Made by a program: the position numbers and the translations under genes. Positions 16,753 through 24,959 of a stretch of DNA of 35,113 nucleotides are shown one piece after another (the stretch's first letter is position 1; each line of letters opens with the position of its first letter). The DNA is taken from contig JARKOY010000054.1 of NCBI GenBank assembly GCA_029975555.1, forward strand, positions 1-35,113, in the 5' to 3' direction. The DNA comes from Spirochaetia bacterium (lineage in GTDB: Bacteria > Spirochaetota > Spirochaetia > Treponematales > Rectinemataceae). Below the pieces are notes generated by a model. The model did not search any database. It saw only the letters and a list, made by a program, of their open reading frames with translations, and was not told the origin of the DNA.

Positions 16753-17379
16753 TCAGGTAGGTCCGCCTCTCCGCGCCTCCGGTCTGAGCCACTCGGCCCT
16801 GGGATTCAACGGCTGCACGCTATAATGCACTCTCGGGCCGAGGAATGTGCGGATTTTACTGATGTCATCTTCATCGAGGAGAGGTTCCGCCATGGTCGTC
16901 CTGAAAAGGTAGTCCACGCCGGATGCCTTGATGATCCCGACACTCTTCTGGATTGCACCGATGTCGACCTGGACGCCCGCCAGCTCGCCGTAGCGCCCTA
17001 GGGGCGCCTTGATGTCCATGGCGATGAAGTCGACGAGTCCGGCCGACACGACCGCCGAGAGCTTGTCGGGAAAGCTGCCGTTGGTGTCGAGCTTGACGAG
17101 GTACCCCAGGGCGCGTATCCTCGCCAGCAACGCCGGCAGATCATCGTGCACGAGGGGCTCCCCGCCCGTCACCACCACAGCCTGGAGCCTGCCGATTCTC
17201 GACTGCAGGAAGCGGAACACATCCTCCATATCGAGGGGCTGTCCGAAGCGCGCAGGCTCGACGAGCTGCGGGTTGTGGCAGTACGGACAGCGGAAGTTGC
17301 AGCCCTGCGTGAAGATGACGGCGCTGACGTGCCCTGGGTAGTCGACGAGGGAGGAGCGCTGCAGTCCGCCTACGAGCAT
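16753..17379 (-). CDS. nrdG: Anaerobic ribonucleotide reductase activase NrdG (radical SAM)
   Basis: A 208-residue radical-SAM activase that generates the glycyl radical on NrdD. MLVGGLQRSSLVDYPGHVSAV is followed by the iron-sulfur motif CNFRCPYC (C27, C31, C34) and VVTGGEPL for SAM binding. The ATG at 17379 overlaps the nrdD end by 10 bp. A longer reading to 17694 is only antisense-like noise within nrdD and lacks family similarity. The coupled overlap fits the paired function. Confidence 0.95.
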   Translation of the reverse strand: MLVGGLQRSSLVDYPGHVSAVIFTQGCNFRCPYCHNPQLVEPARFGQPLDMEDVFRFLQSRIGRLQAVVVTGGEPLVHDDLPALLARIRALGYLVKLDTNGSFPDKLSAVVSAGLVDFIAMDIKAPLGRYGELAGVQVDIGAIQKSVGIIKASGVDYLFRTTMAEPLLDEDDISKIRTFLGPRVHYSVQPLNPRAEWLRPEARRGGPT

Positions 17380-19484
17380 AGTTTTTCGTTGGTGAGCCTG
17401 AATGTCTTCCGAAGTTCGAACTCGGCCTTTTTCCCCTTGTTCCACTGCGCGACAGGCCTCAGGTATCCTGTGACCCTGGAGTAGATCTCTGTGGGCTTGC
17501 CGCATTTTGGACATGTGGCGACTTCGCCGGCGATGTAGGCGTGCTCTGGACAGACCGAGAACGTCGGCGTGAAGGTAAAATACGGCAGTCTGTAGCTGCG
17601 GCAGATGGTGCGGACGAGGGCCTTGACCGCCTCGTGATCTTCCACCCGTTCGCCAGAAAAGATGTGGACCACGGTGCCGCCCGTGTATTTGCACTGGAGC
17701 TCGTCTTGCAGGTCCAGGTACTCGAAAATGTCGTCGGTGTAATTCACGGGGAGCTGGGTCGAATTGGTGTAGAAGGGTTCACGCGTGCCACCCTCCGGGG
17801 CGTTGAGGCTGCTGGCGCTTATGATGTCCGGATACTTCTCCTTGTCGAGCTTCGCGAGGCGATAGCTCGCCCCCTCGGCGGGGCTGGCCTCGAGGTTGTA
17901 GTTGTTTCCTGTCGCCTCTTGAAATTCCAAAAGGCGAGACCGGAGGTGATCCATGACGCTGAGAGCGAAGGCCTGCCCTGCGGCCGAGGCGATGCCCTCG
18001 CCGAACAGATTCAGACAGGCCTCGTTCATGCCGATCACGCCGATGGTCGAGAAGTGGTTCTTCCAGAAACACCCGAAATGCTTCTCGATGTCGCGCAGGT
18101 AATACTTCGAGTAGGGGTAAAGGTCGTTCCGAGTGAACTGTTCCAGCACCTTTCGCTTGATTTCGAGGCTCTCCTTGGCAAGCACGAGGCGCTCTTCAAG
18201 GAGCTTTAGGAACTCATCTTCGTCGCGGGCGAGGTAGCCGATCCGCGGCAGGTTGATCGTCACTACGCCGATCGAGCCAGTCATGGGGTTGGAGCCGAAG
18301 AGCCCGCCGCCGCGTTTCTTGAGCTCGCGGTTGTCGAGCCTGAGGCGACAGCACATCGAGCGCGCATCCTCGGGCTCCATGTCGGAGTTGACGAAGTTCG
18401 AGAAATAGGGCACCCCGTAGCGGGCGGTCACCTTCCAGAGCATATCGAGCGAGGGATTGTCCCAGTCGAAGTCAGGAGTGATGTTGTACGTAGGGATCGG
18501 GAAGGTGAAGACCCGGCCTGCCGCATCGCCTTCGTACATCACCTCGAGGAACGCCCTGTTGAAGAGGTCCATTTCGGGCTGAAATTCGCGGTATGTGGCA
18601 GTCTGCGGCTCTCCGCCTATGATCACCGCCTCATCCGCATAGGTCTTCGGGACGACGAGGTCGAGGGTGACATTGGTGAAGGGCGTCTGAAAGCCCACCC
18701 GTGTGGGCACGTTGATGTTGAACAAAAATTCCTGCAGCGCCTGCTTCACGTCGGCGTAGGTCAGCCGATCGTATCGGATAAAGGGAGCAAGCAGGGTGTC
18801 GAAGTTCGAAAATGCCTGCGCCCCTGCAGCCTCTCCCTGCAGCGTGTAGAAGAAATTGACGATCTGACCGAGCGCGCTTCGGAAATGCCGGGCTGGTCTG
18901 CTCTCGACCTTTCCTCCGACGCCTCGGAATCCTTCGATCAAAAGGGCCTTGAGGTCCCAGCCGACACAGTAGACGGCGAGCACGTTGAGGTCGTGGATAT
19001 GAAAGTCGCCGTCGAGATGAGCCTTTCTGATTTCGGCGGGATATATCTGATTCAGCCAGTAGCTGCTCGTGATCTCGGACGAGACGTAGTTATTGAGGCC
19101 TTGGAGCGAGAAGGTCATGTTGCTGTTCTCGTTCACGCGCCAGTCTCGCTGGTTCAAATACTGGTCGATCAGCTCGCCGTTCGCACGCGCGGCGATCTCC
19201 CTGATTCTGGCGTGTTGGTCGCGGTAGAGAATGTAGGCCTTCGCCGTCTTCCGGTACGGCGAGGTGAGGAGCACTTCCTCCACGATATCCTGAATTTCCT
19301 CCACGGTGGGAGTCTTTTCGCCGAGCGCCTGCTGGGCCAGCGTCAGGGCGCGGAGCGCGAGGCGCTTTGCGATCGGCGCATCGAACTCTCCCGTGGCAAC
19401 ACCAGCCTTCATGATTGCGCGGGCGATCTTCTCCGCATCGAAGCTGACCTCGACGCCATTGCGTTTGATGATCGACTGAAACAT
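17370..19484 (-). CDS. nrdD: Anaerobic (class III) ribonucleoside-triphosphate reductase NrdD
   Basis: A 704-residue oxygen-sensitive reductase making deoxyribonucleotides from NTPs. The N-terminus is an ATP-cone (MFQSIIKRNGVEVSFDAEKIARAI) for allosteric control. The barrel carries the paired cysteines of RSMCCRLRLD. A zinc site is formed by C645, H648, C658 and C661. The radical glycine is G673 in RVTGYLRPVAQW. All parts of an active enzyme are present. GGGAGGAAGAG provides the ribosome site. Upstream lie a cobalamin riboswitch and paired NrdR boxes, so expression should fall when B12 or deoxynucleotides are plentiful. This implies that a B12-dependent class II reductase exists elsewhere in the genome. 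Confidence 0.97.
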   Translation of the reverse strand: MFQSIIKRNGVEVSFDAEKIARAIMKAGVATGEFDAPIAKRLALRALTLAQQALGEKTPTVEEIQDIVEEVLLTSPYRKTAKAYILYRDQHARIREIAARANGELIDQYLNQRDWRVNENSNMTFSLQGLNNYVSSEITSSYWLNQIYPAEIRKAHLDGDFHIHDLNVLAVYCVGWDLKALLIEGFRGVGGKVESRPARHFRSALGQIVNFFYTLQGEAAGAQAFSNFDTLLAPFIRYDRLTYADVKQALQEFLFNINVPTRVGFQTPFTNVTLDLVVPKTYADEAVIIGGEPQTATYREFQPEMDLFNRAFLEVMYEGDAAGRVFTFPIPTYNITPDFDWDNPSLDMLWKVTARYGVPYFSNFVNSDMEPEDARSMCCRLRLDNRELKKRGGGLFGSNPMTGSIGVVTINLPRIGYLARDEDEFLKLLEERLVLAKESLEIKRKVLEQFTRNDLYPYSKYYLRDIEKHFGCFWKNHFSTIGVIGMNEACLNLFGEGIASAAGQAFALSVMDHLRSRLLEFQEATGNNYNLEASPAEGASYRLAKLDKEKYPDIISASSLNAPEGGTREPFYTNSTQLPVNYTDDIFEYLDLQDELQCKYTGGTVVHIFSGERVEDHEAVKALVRTICRSYRLPYFTFTPTFSVCPEHAYIAGEVATCPKCGKPTEIYSRVTGYLRPVAQWNKGKKAEFELRKTFRLTNEKLCS

Positions 19485-19511
19485 GGTATCTCTTCCTCCC
19501 TCGAGAAATGA

Positions 19512-19715
19512 ACCGACACATCCGACAGGATAGGTCTTCCGGCTCCGGGCACTCTACTCGCCCGCCTTCCCATCTCACCCCATGGCGAGACAGTGGCTTT
19601 CTGCTGGGCTTTCGCTCCCGACACGGCTGCGGGGCAGCGGGAGAATCGCACTCCTCTTCCCTGGCTTCCTGCCGCTTCACGCTGCATGCCTGCACCTCCA
19701 CCACCGCGGAGCGAT
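19512..19715 (-). ncRNA. Cobalamin (B12) riboswitch in the nrdDG leader
   Basis: The minus strand carries the conserved core in order: GGGAAGAGGAGTGCGATTC, then GCTGCCCCGCAGCCGT, then GAGCGAAAGCCC, GCCACTG, GGGAAGGC, and finally a B12-box-like GAGCCGGAAGACCTATCC. These match the order and spacing of known cobalamin riboswitches. It ends about 30 nt before the nrdD start, leaving room only for control of ribosome access or a very short platform. No terminator with a U-run is seen, so translational control is more likely. The exact ends are approximate. Confidence 0.9.
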
Positions 19716-19734
19716 TCTTGGCATGCAGGATTCT

Positions 19735-19763
19735 AGCTTAGGCGAGAATCGCAGGGCTGTCAA
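19735..19763 (-). promoter_or_regulatory. Promoter of nrdDG
   Basis: A consensus TTGACA (-35, 19758-19763) with a 17-bp spacer to TAAGCT (-10, 19735-19740, weak). Transcription would start near 19728, just ahead of the riboswitch. The -35 lies inside the downstream NrdR box. Confidence 0.65.
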
Positions 19764-19804
19764 TATATTGTGTTGAAAATTTTCATATATACAACAGATT
19801 GTGT
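19758..19804 (-). promoter_or_regulatory. Tandem NrdR boxes upstream of nrdDG
   Basis: Two 16-bp sites, ACACAATCTGTTGTAT (19789-19804) and ACACAATATATTGACA (19758-19773), match the NrdR consensus (ACACWATATATWGTGT) well. They are 31 bp apart centre to centre, three helical turns, as in classic NrdR operators. The proximal box covers the -35 hexamer. The binding protein NrdR represses ribonucleotide reductase genes when dATP is high; its gene is not in the window. Confidence 0.8.
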
Positions 19805-19812
19805 ACTATCTC

Positions 19813-20802
19813 CTACGACGACTGCCGCACGATGAGGCTCGAGGGTAAGAGGACTCGCATGGGATCTGGCTTTTGGCCTTCGATGCATTCGAAGAGCATG
19901 GTGGCGCTCACTTCTCCCATGCGCTCGAGGGGCAGGGCAAAGGTAGTGATGGGGATGGGCCAGAAGGAAGCGAACTCCCTGTCGTCGTAGCCGACGACCT
20001 TGAGGTCGTCGGGGATCGTCAGCCCATGCGCAAGAGCTCGGTTGATGGCACCTGCGGCCATGTAGTCGTTGGCGCAGAAGACCGCATCGATGTCGGGACA
20101 GCGCTCAAGGAGCGCCTCGAGGCAGCGGGCTCCAGATTCGGCGCTGAAGTCGCCGTGAACCACCCTCTCCGTTGGATCAAAGTCGACGCCGCATTCTTTG
20201 AGCGCCATGATAAAGCCGGCAAGGCGATCTATGCTCGCAAGGCGTCTTTCCGGCCCCGCGATCACCGCCGGGCGGCGGGCACCCCTCGATACGAGGTGGA
20301 GCGCTGCCTCTTTTCCCCCTGCAACATCGTCGGGTTGGACGGAAGGCAGCGAATCGTGGATGAAGGTGTTGACCGTGACTGCGGGTAAATCGAAGGCTGC
20401 GCGCATCTCTGGGCTGATCGCCTGGCGCACGCCGTAGGCGGCGATAATGCCGTCCACCCGGCGCTTGCGCAGAAAATCGATGGCGCTGGAGATGTCGTTG
20501 TCGAATTCCACGCCGCTCGTGAAGAGCAAATAGCTGTTCCTTTCGCGCGCGACTTTTTCCACGCCGTGAATGATTCTGGCAGCGAACACTTCGGTGATGT
20601 CGAAGGCAAAAAAGCCGATGACGCCCGAGGTCGTCGTGCGGAGCGCCCGCGCGGCTGGGTTCGGCTCATAGCCGAGCCGCTCGATGGCGTCGTATATCTT
20701 GTCCTTCGTGGCCTGGCTTATGGGGCGTTTGCCGCTGAGGGCGTGGCTGACGGTCGACACCGATACGCCCGCGGCAACGGCGACATCACGGATGGTGACC
20801 AT
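19813..20802 (-). CDS. LacI-family transcriptional regulator of the sugar operon
   Basis: A 329-residue LacI/GalR regulator. The helix-turn-helix and hinge are MVTIRDVAVAAGVSVSTVSHALSG and onward (1-60). A periplasmic-binding-like effector domain follows (GVIGFFAFDITEVFAARII, VFCANDYMAAGAINRAL, VVGYDDREFA). It is the last gene of the operon, 17 bp after the GH31 gene, so it probably regulates its own unit. The 34-bp palindrome at the operon promoter (26210-26243) is the likely binding site. The effector is probably a sugar released by the GH31 enzyme; this is inferred. The stop lies only a few bases from the upstream NrdR box of nrdDG, and no terminator is evident between the two units. Confidence 0.93.
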   Translation of the reverse strand: MVTIRDVAVAAGVSVSTVSHALSGKRPISQATKDKIYDAIERLGYEPNPAARALRTTTSGVIGFFAFDITEVFAARIIHGVEKVARERNSYLLFTSGVEFDNDISSAIDFLRKRRVDGIIAAYGVRQAISPEMRAAFDLPAVTVNTFIHDSLPSVQPDDVAGGKEAALHLVSRGARRPAVIAGPERRLASIDRLAGFIMALKECGVDFDPTERVVHGDFSAESGARCLEALLERCPDIDAVFCANDYMAAGAINRALAHGLTIPDDLKVVGYDDREFASFWPIPITTFALPLERMGEVSATMLFECIEGQKPDPMRVLLPSSLIVRQSS

Positions 20803-20819
20803 GTCTTTACCATACTACA

Positions 20820-23237
20820 TCAGGCCCGCCTTGTGCGATACGCTCCTCTCAGCACAAGGCGGAGGTGTTCTGGCGCGCGCTGGAAGCGAAACTCGACGCT
20901 CCTGCCGCCTGCGTTACTCTCATCATCGAGGATGAGAAAGCCTTCAGGGACAGTAAAGCGCCAGTACTTTCGGTAGTCGGCGTCGAGGGCCGACTGTGTG
21001 CGCACGATGTCGAGCACGGCATCGCCGCTGGGCGTGGTTTCGAAGGCCATGCGCCAGCGCCAGTAGCTGCCGGGAACAAAATCGCTCTCGCCGTCGTCCT
21101 CGCTGTGGATGCAGGCAATGGGGCACGTGGCGACATCGCCGGCGTCAGCGGGAGGGACGACGAGAAATTCATACTCATCCAGCGCCGTCTTCCCCACCGA
21201 GCCTACCTTCAGCGATGTGGGGATCACCGTGCCGCAGCGGAAAAAATATCGCAGCGAATCTGGGGGATAGTCGAATTCGAGGTGGGTTCCCCCGCGGTGC
21301 AGAATGCCACTGGTTGGGTCGAACCAGTCTGCATCCGAAGGAAACTGTATCTCCGCGCCGGTCCTTCCGCGCTCAGGCGGGCCTGGGACAAGGATGGCAT
21401 CTCCCGCCATCCTGTCGAGGCACTCGTAGGAAAGCGAAGGGTCGTGCGGAAATTCGAGCGCCACCGGGCTCTCCATAGGGATCCCTGTCTCCGAGGCGCG
21501 GATCGCCAGGTCGTAGATATAGGGCAAGAACCGATAGCGCTCCCGGATGAAACGCCGAATCGCATCCAGCCGGTGTGGGAATATCCATGGCTCCGTGATG
21601 CTCCCGTCAGGCTTCCACGAGTGCATCACGAAGCGTGGCTGGAACACCGCGCTCTGGCACCAGCGGAGCAAGAGTTCTTCGTCTGGTGCAGGCCCCACGA
21701 AGCCCCCTAGATCGTGGCCGTACATCGGCATGCCGCTCAGCCCCAGGTTCATACCCATGACGATGTTGAAGCGGAAACACTCATAGCTTGAGACATTGTC
21801 GCCCGTCCAGGTGCGTGCATAGCGCTGGAGGCCCGCATAGCCTGAGCGGCTTATGAGCCAGGGCCGCTTGCCCGGATTGGCCTTGCGCAGCGCCTCGAAC
21901 GAGGCCTGTGCCATTTTTACGGGCAAAAACTTTTTGCATGCCTGGATGGGCAGGGACTCGTCCTCGATCTCGAACTCGTTGTTGTCGTTCCAGACTCCCG
22001 AGACGCCCTTGTCGAGGATGTGTTCTGTCAGTGCCTTGACCCACCAGTCGAAACCTTCTTTTCGAGAAAAATCGATGAACGAGGCGCTGCCCCCCCAGTA
22101 ATAGCTCTTGAGCGGAGCGCCATCGGCATCCGGAATGAAGGCACCCGCAGCCGCAAGGTGCCTGTACCACGGGTGGCTCGACAGAATCCCAGGCTTTACG
22201 TTGCAGCAGATGCGGTATCCCCTGGCGCGGAGGGCGCGGATGAACTGCCCTGGATTAGGAAATTTTTCCCTGTTCCAGACAAAGGTGTAGCGCTCGCCGT
22301 TACCAGCTTTGACATACCCTGAAGAAAAATACATGCCTTCGCAGGGGATGCCCTCTTTTTCAACGCGCTCGAAGAATTCGAGTATTTTCTCCTGTGCGTT
22401 GTCCGGTTCGGTGTACCCCATGCTGGAGGTGAGGTAGCCGAAGGAGAAGAGGGGCGGAAGTGCGGGCATGCCAGAGAGCCTGCAGTAGGCCGAGATGATG
22501 TCGCGGTAGTGGTGTCCTGTCATGACATAGTAGCCAAAAGGCCCCCCTGCAAGCACGACATCGTAGTAGAACATGCTCTCGACGCCGAAGTTCACTTCTT
22601 CCACTTGCAGGTTGGGAAAGTAGAGACCGCACAGGGCGCCGCGCTCCCTGTTGACCTTCATAAAAAAGGGCACCGATTTGTAGAGAGGATCGCTCGATGC
22701 CGCGTCGTAGCCGAGGGCGTCCCTGTTGAACAGCTTGAAAAGACGGTTGCGCTTGTTCAAATTTCCCGTCTTTTCTCCGAGGCCGAAGAAGGCGTCGCCG
22801 TCCTCGAGGCGGAAGTTGAACTTGCCCCGCACCGAGCCTGGCACAGCCCCCTCTTGGACCCTGAGCGGGTACTGGGGAACCACGAGGTCCTTGTGGCCTA
22901 TCTCGCCGCCGTGTACGAGCACGCCGTCCTCGTACACGGACAACAGGGCAGTCTCCTTGTGGATCAGGACCTTCGTGCCTCCGTGGCGAAGCTCGTATTC
23001 GGTCTCTCTTTCGACGAACGAGTCCCAGACAAGGCCGGCGTCGCCAGGGGTGTCCACGACGAGCCCAGGATAGGGCACATTCGCCTTGGGCGGCACAATC
23101 GATTCGTCAAAGATATAAAAAACGGACAGGACGCGGGAAGCCTGGATCGAGACTTCAAGCCTGCCGTTTTTTCCGAAAAAGGCCGTGCGGCCACCCTCAA
23201 TGTGGAATTTGTCGAGATTTTTTAGTACATGCAGCAT
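20820..23237 (-). CDS. Glycoside hydrolase family 31 (alpha-glucosidase-like)
   Basis: An 805-residue GH31 retaining alpha-glycosidase. An N-terminal beta domain leads to the catalytic barrel. The nucleophile is D418 in GVWNDNNEF, and the acid/base is D480 in ARTWTGDNVSSYE. No secretion signal is visible, so it likely acts in the cytoplasm on imported oligosaccharide. The ATG at 23237 lies two bases after the permease stop. A longer frame reaching 23459 would overlap the permease and shows no family similarity, so I rejected it. Which alpha-linked sugar is cut (glucoside, xyloside or galactoside) cannot be told from the motifs; isoprimeverose or maltose-type substrates are possible. It is the fourth gene of the LacI-controlled operon. 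Confidence 0.93.
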   Translation of the reverse strand: MLHVLKNLDKFHIEGGRTAFFGKNGRLEVSIQASRVLSVFYIFDESIVPPKANVPYPGLVVDTPGDAGLVWDSFVERETEYELRHGGTKVLIHKETALLSVYEDGVLVHGGEIGHKDLVVPQYPLRVQEGAVPGSVRGKFNFRLEDGDAFFGLGEKTGNLNKRNRLFKLFNRDALGYDAASSDPLYKSVPFFMKVNRERGALCGLYFPNLQVEEVNFGVESMFYYDVVLAGGPFGYYVMTGHHYRDIISAYCRLSGMPALPPLFSFGYLTSSMGYTEPDNAQEKILEFFERVEKEGIPCEGMYFSSGYVKAGNGERYTFVWNREKFPNPGQFIRALRARGYRICCNVKPGILSSHPWYRHLAAAGAFIPDADGAPLKSYYWGGSASFIDFSRKEGFDWWVKALTEHILDKGVSGVWNDNNEFEIEDESLPIQACKKFLPVKMAQASFEALRKANPGKRPWLISRSGYAGLQRYARTWTGDNVSSYECFRFNIVMGMNLGLSGMPMYGHDLGGFVGPAPDEELLLRWCQSAVFQPRFVMHSWKPDGSITEPWIFPHRLDAIRRFIRERYRFLPYIYDLAIRASETGIPMESPVALEFPHDPSLSYECLDRMAGDAILVPGPPERGRTGAEIQFPSDADWFDPTSGILHRGGTHLEFDYPPDSLRYFFRCGTVIPTSLKVGSVGKTALDEYEFLVVPPADAGDVATCPIACIHSEDDGESDFVPGSYWRWRMAFETTPSGDAVLDIVRTQSALDADYRKYWRFTVPEGFLILDDESNAGGRSVEFRFQRAPEHLRLVLRGAYRTRRA

Positions 23238-23239
23238 GA

Positions 23240-24049
23240 TTACGCCTTCACTCCGCCTGCGGTCAGTCCTTTTACGAAATATTTCTGCAGCGCCAAGAAT
23301 ACGATGATCATCGGTATCATCGTCACGACGGTCATCGCGAGGAGGTTCGCCCAGTTTATCTGGAACTGCCCCACAAAGTTGGCCAGCGCCAGCTGCAGGG
23401 TCATCTTTTTTTTGACCGAAATGACGATGAAGGGCCAGAGAAAATCGTTCCACCGCCACATGAACGAAAAAATCGCAATCGTCGCGATAATCGGCGCCGA
23501 GAGCGGTACGATAATCCTTGTGAAGATACGGAATTCGCCCGCGCCGTCGATTCTCGCCGCCTCGATGAAGGAATTAGGAATCGTCTGGATGTACTGCCGC
23601 GCCAGAAACACGCCGGTAGGCGTAGCGGCCGGAGGAATGATGATGCCCCACAGCGTGTTGAGCATGCCGAGGTCCTTCAAAAGGATAAAAATTGGGACCA
23701 TGATGGCCTGGAGAGGGATCATCAGCGTGCCCACCATGATGGAGAAGATGAGGTCGCGGCCCCTGAACCAGAACTTGGAGAGGGCGTACCCCGCCATGAC
23801 ATTGATGGTGATCGTGAGCAGCGTCGCGACCACCGACACAAAGATCGAATTCTTGTAGTAGGTGACAAAGTCGCCGCTGGCGAATGCCTTCACATAGTTG
23901 TCGAGCGTCGGAGAACGCGGCAGGATCGTCAGCGGATACGTGAAAAGCTCCGACTGAGGCTTCAGTGAAGAGATCACCACCCACAGGAGGGGAAAAAGGA
24001 ACACAAACGACACGAGGATGAGGAGAATATACTTGAGTATTCTATTCAT
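23240..24049 (-). CDS. Carbohydrate ABC transporter permease (MalG-type)
   Basis: A 269-residue inner-membrane permease of the CUT1 family. Six hydrophobic segments are apparent, starting with ILKYILLILVSFVFLFPLL. The cytoplasmic EAA loop reads EAARIDGAGEFRIFTRIIVPLSAP. The C-terminal GLTAGGVKA is the usual MalG-like end. It pairs with the MalF-type permease, with which it overlaps by 8 bp. No ATPase gene is in the operon, so a shared MsmK/UgpC-type ATPase encoded elsewhere must energise it. Confidence 0.95.
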   Translation of the reverse strand: MNRILKYILLILVSFVFLFPLLWVVISSLKPQSELFTYPLTILPRSPTLDNYVKAFASGDFVTYYKNSIFVSVVATLLTITINVMAGYALSKFWFRGRDLIFSIMVGTLMIPLQAIMVPIFILLKDLGMLNTLWGIIIPPAATPTGVFLARQYIQTIPNSFIEAARIDGAGEFRIFTRIIVPLSAPIIATIAIFSFMWRWNDFLWPFIVISVKKKMTLQLALANFVGQFQINWANLLAMTVVTMIPMIIVFLALQKYFVKGLTAGGVKA

Positions 24050-24935
24050 TGGTGTACTCCTCCCTCTGCGCCGCGAACTGAAGCGCGGTGAATATCCCTA
24101 TGATGGCCAGGAGAATCACGGATATCGCAGCGCCGTACCCCATTCTGTCCTCCTCGAACGCCGCCTGGTAAATGTACTGGACGATGAACTTAGTCGACGT
24201 GCCCGGGCCTCCCTGGGTCATCACGAATATGAGCTCGTAGGCCTTGAACGCCTCGATCGTGGCCAGCACGACGACGACGAGGATGATGGGCTTAAGGAGG
24301 GGAAGCGTGATGCGTCGAAATACAGTAAAGCGGCCTGCACCGTCGATCTGTGCAGCTTCGTAATAGGTCTTCGGGATGGCCTGCAGCCCACCGACGAACA
24401 TCATCATGAAATAGCCCACCCTGGTCCACACCGTGACGAAGATGAGGCTCACGTTCGCCATCGTGCCGTCGGTGAGCCAAGGCACTGGCTTGCCCCCCGC
24501 CAGTTTCAGCACGTAGTTGATGATTCCCAGATCGTATCCCAAAAGCCATCTCCACGCGATGCCCACGATGATCATGCTGAGCATGGTCGGGACATAGTAC
24601 ATCGCGCGAAACACCCCCATCCCCCTGCCCTCGCCCGCGAGGGGGAGGGCGAGGGCGAGGGCAAAAGCCCCGAGGAGCGGCACGACTGCGACAACATAGA
24701 TGAGGGTATTTTTGAGCGTCAGCCAGAACATCGAATCGTGAAAAATTTCTCTGAAATTCTTGAAGCCCACGAATTTCGAGCCGTCGAGGATACTCCAGTC
24801 GAAGAGCGACATGCGCAGGCCCAAAACCGCAGGGAGGATGATGAAGATGCCGAAGATAAGCAGATTCGGCGTCAGAAACAGCATGGGGGCGAGCGTTTGC
24901 TCAAAGGTGCCGTGAGATCGCTTCCTGGGCTTCAT
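24042..24935 (-). CDS. Carbohydrate ABC transporter permease (MalF-type)
   Basis: A roughly 297-residue CUT1 permease with six membrane segments and the EAA loop EAAQIDGAGRFTVFRRITLPLLKP. The N-terminus is basic (KPRKRSHGTFEQTLAP) before the first membrane segment. I took the ATG at 24935; a TTG at 24947 would add four residues. Neither has a clear ribosome site, although the solute-binding protein stop is near and translation may be coupled. Partner of the MalG-type permease. Confidence 0.94.
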   Translation of the reverse strand: MKPRKRSHGTFEQTLAPMLFLTPNLLIFGIFIILPAVLGLRMSLFDWSILDGSKFVGFKNFREIFHDSMFWLTLKNTLIYVVAVVPLLGAFALALALPLAGEGRGMGVFRAMYYVPTMLSMIIVGIAWRWLLGYDLGIINYVLKLAGGKPVPWLTDGTMANVSLIFVTVWTRVGYFMMMFVGGLQAIPKTYYEAAQIDGAGRFTVFRRITLPLLKPIILVVVVLATIEAFKAYELIFVMTQGGPGTSTKFIVQYIYQAAFEEDRMGYGAAISVILLAIIGIFTALQFAAQREEYTNE

Positions 24936-24959
24936 AGTCGTTGCCAATAGTCGTCGTTA

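Noticed and set aside
17380-17694. 105-residue N-terminal extension of NrdG
   Set aside because: It lies wholly inside nrdD in another frame and has no similarity to NrdG; the ATG at 17379 fits the family start.
23238-23459. 74-residue N-terminal extension of the GH31 enzyme
   Set aside because: Overlaps the permease gene out of frame; the ATG at 23237 directly follows the permease stop and fits the protein family.
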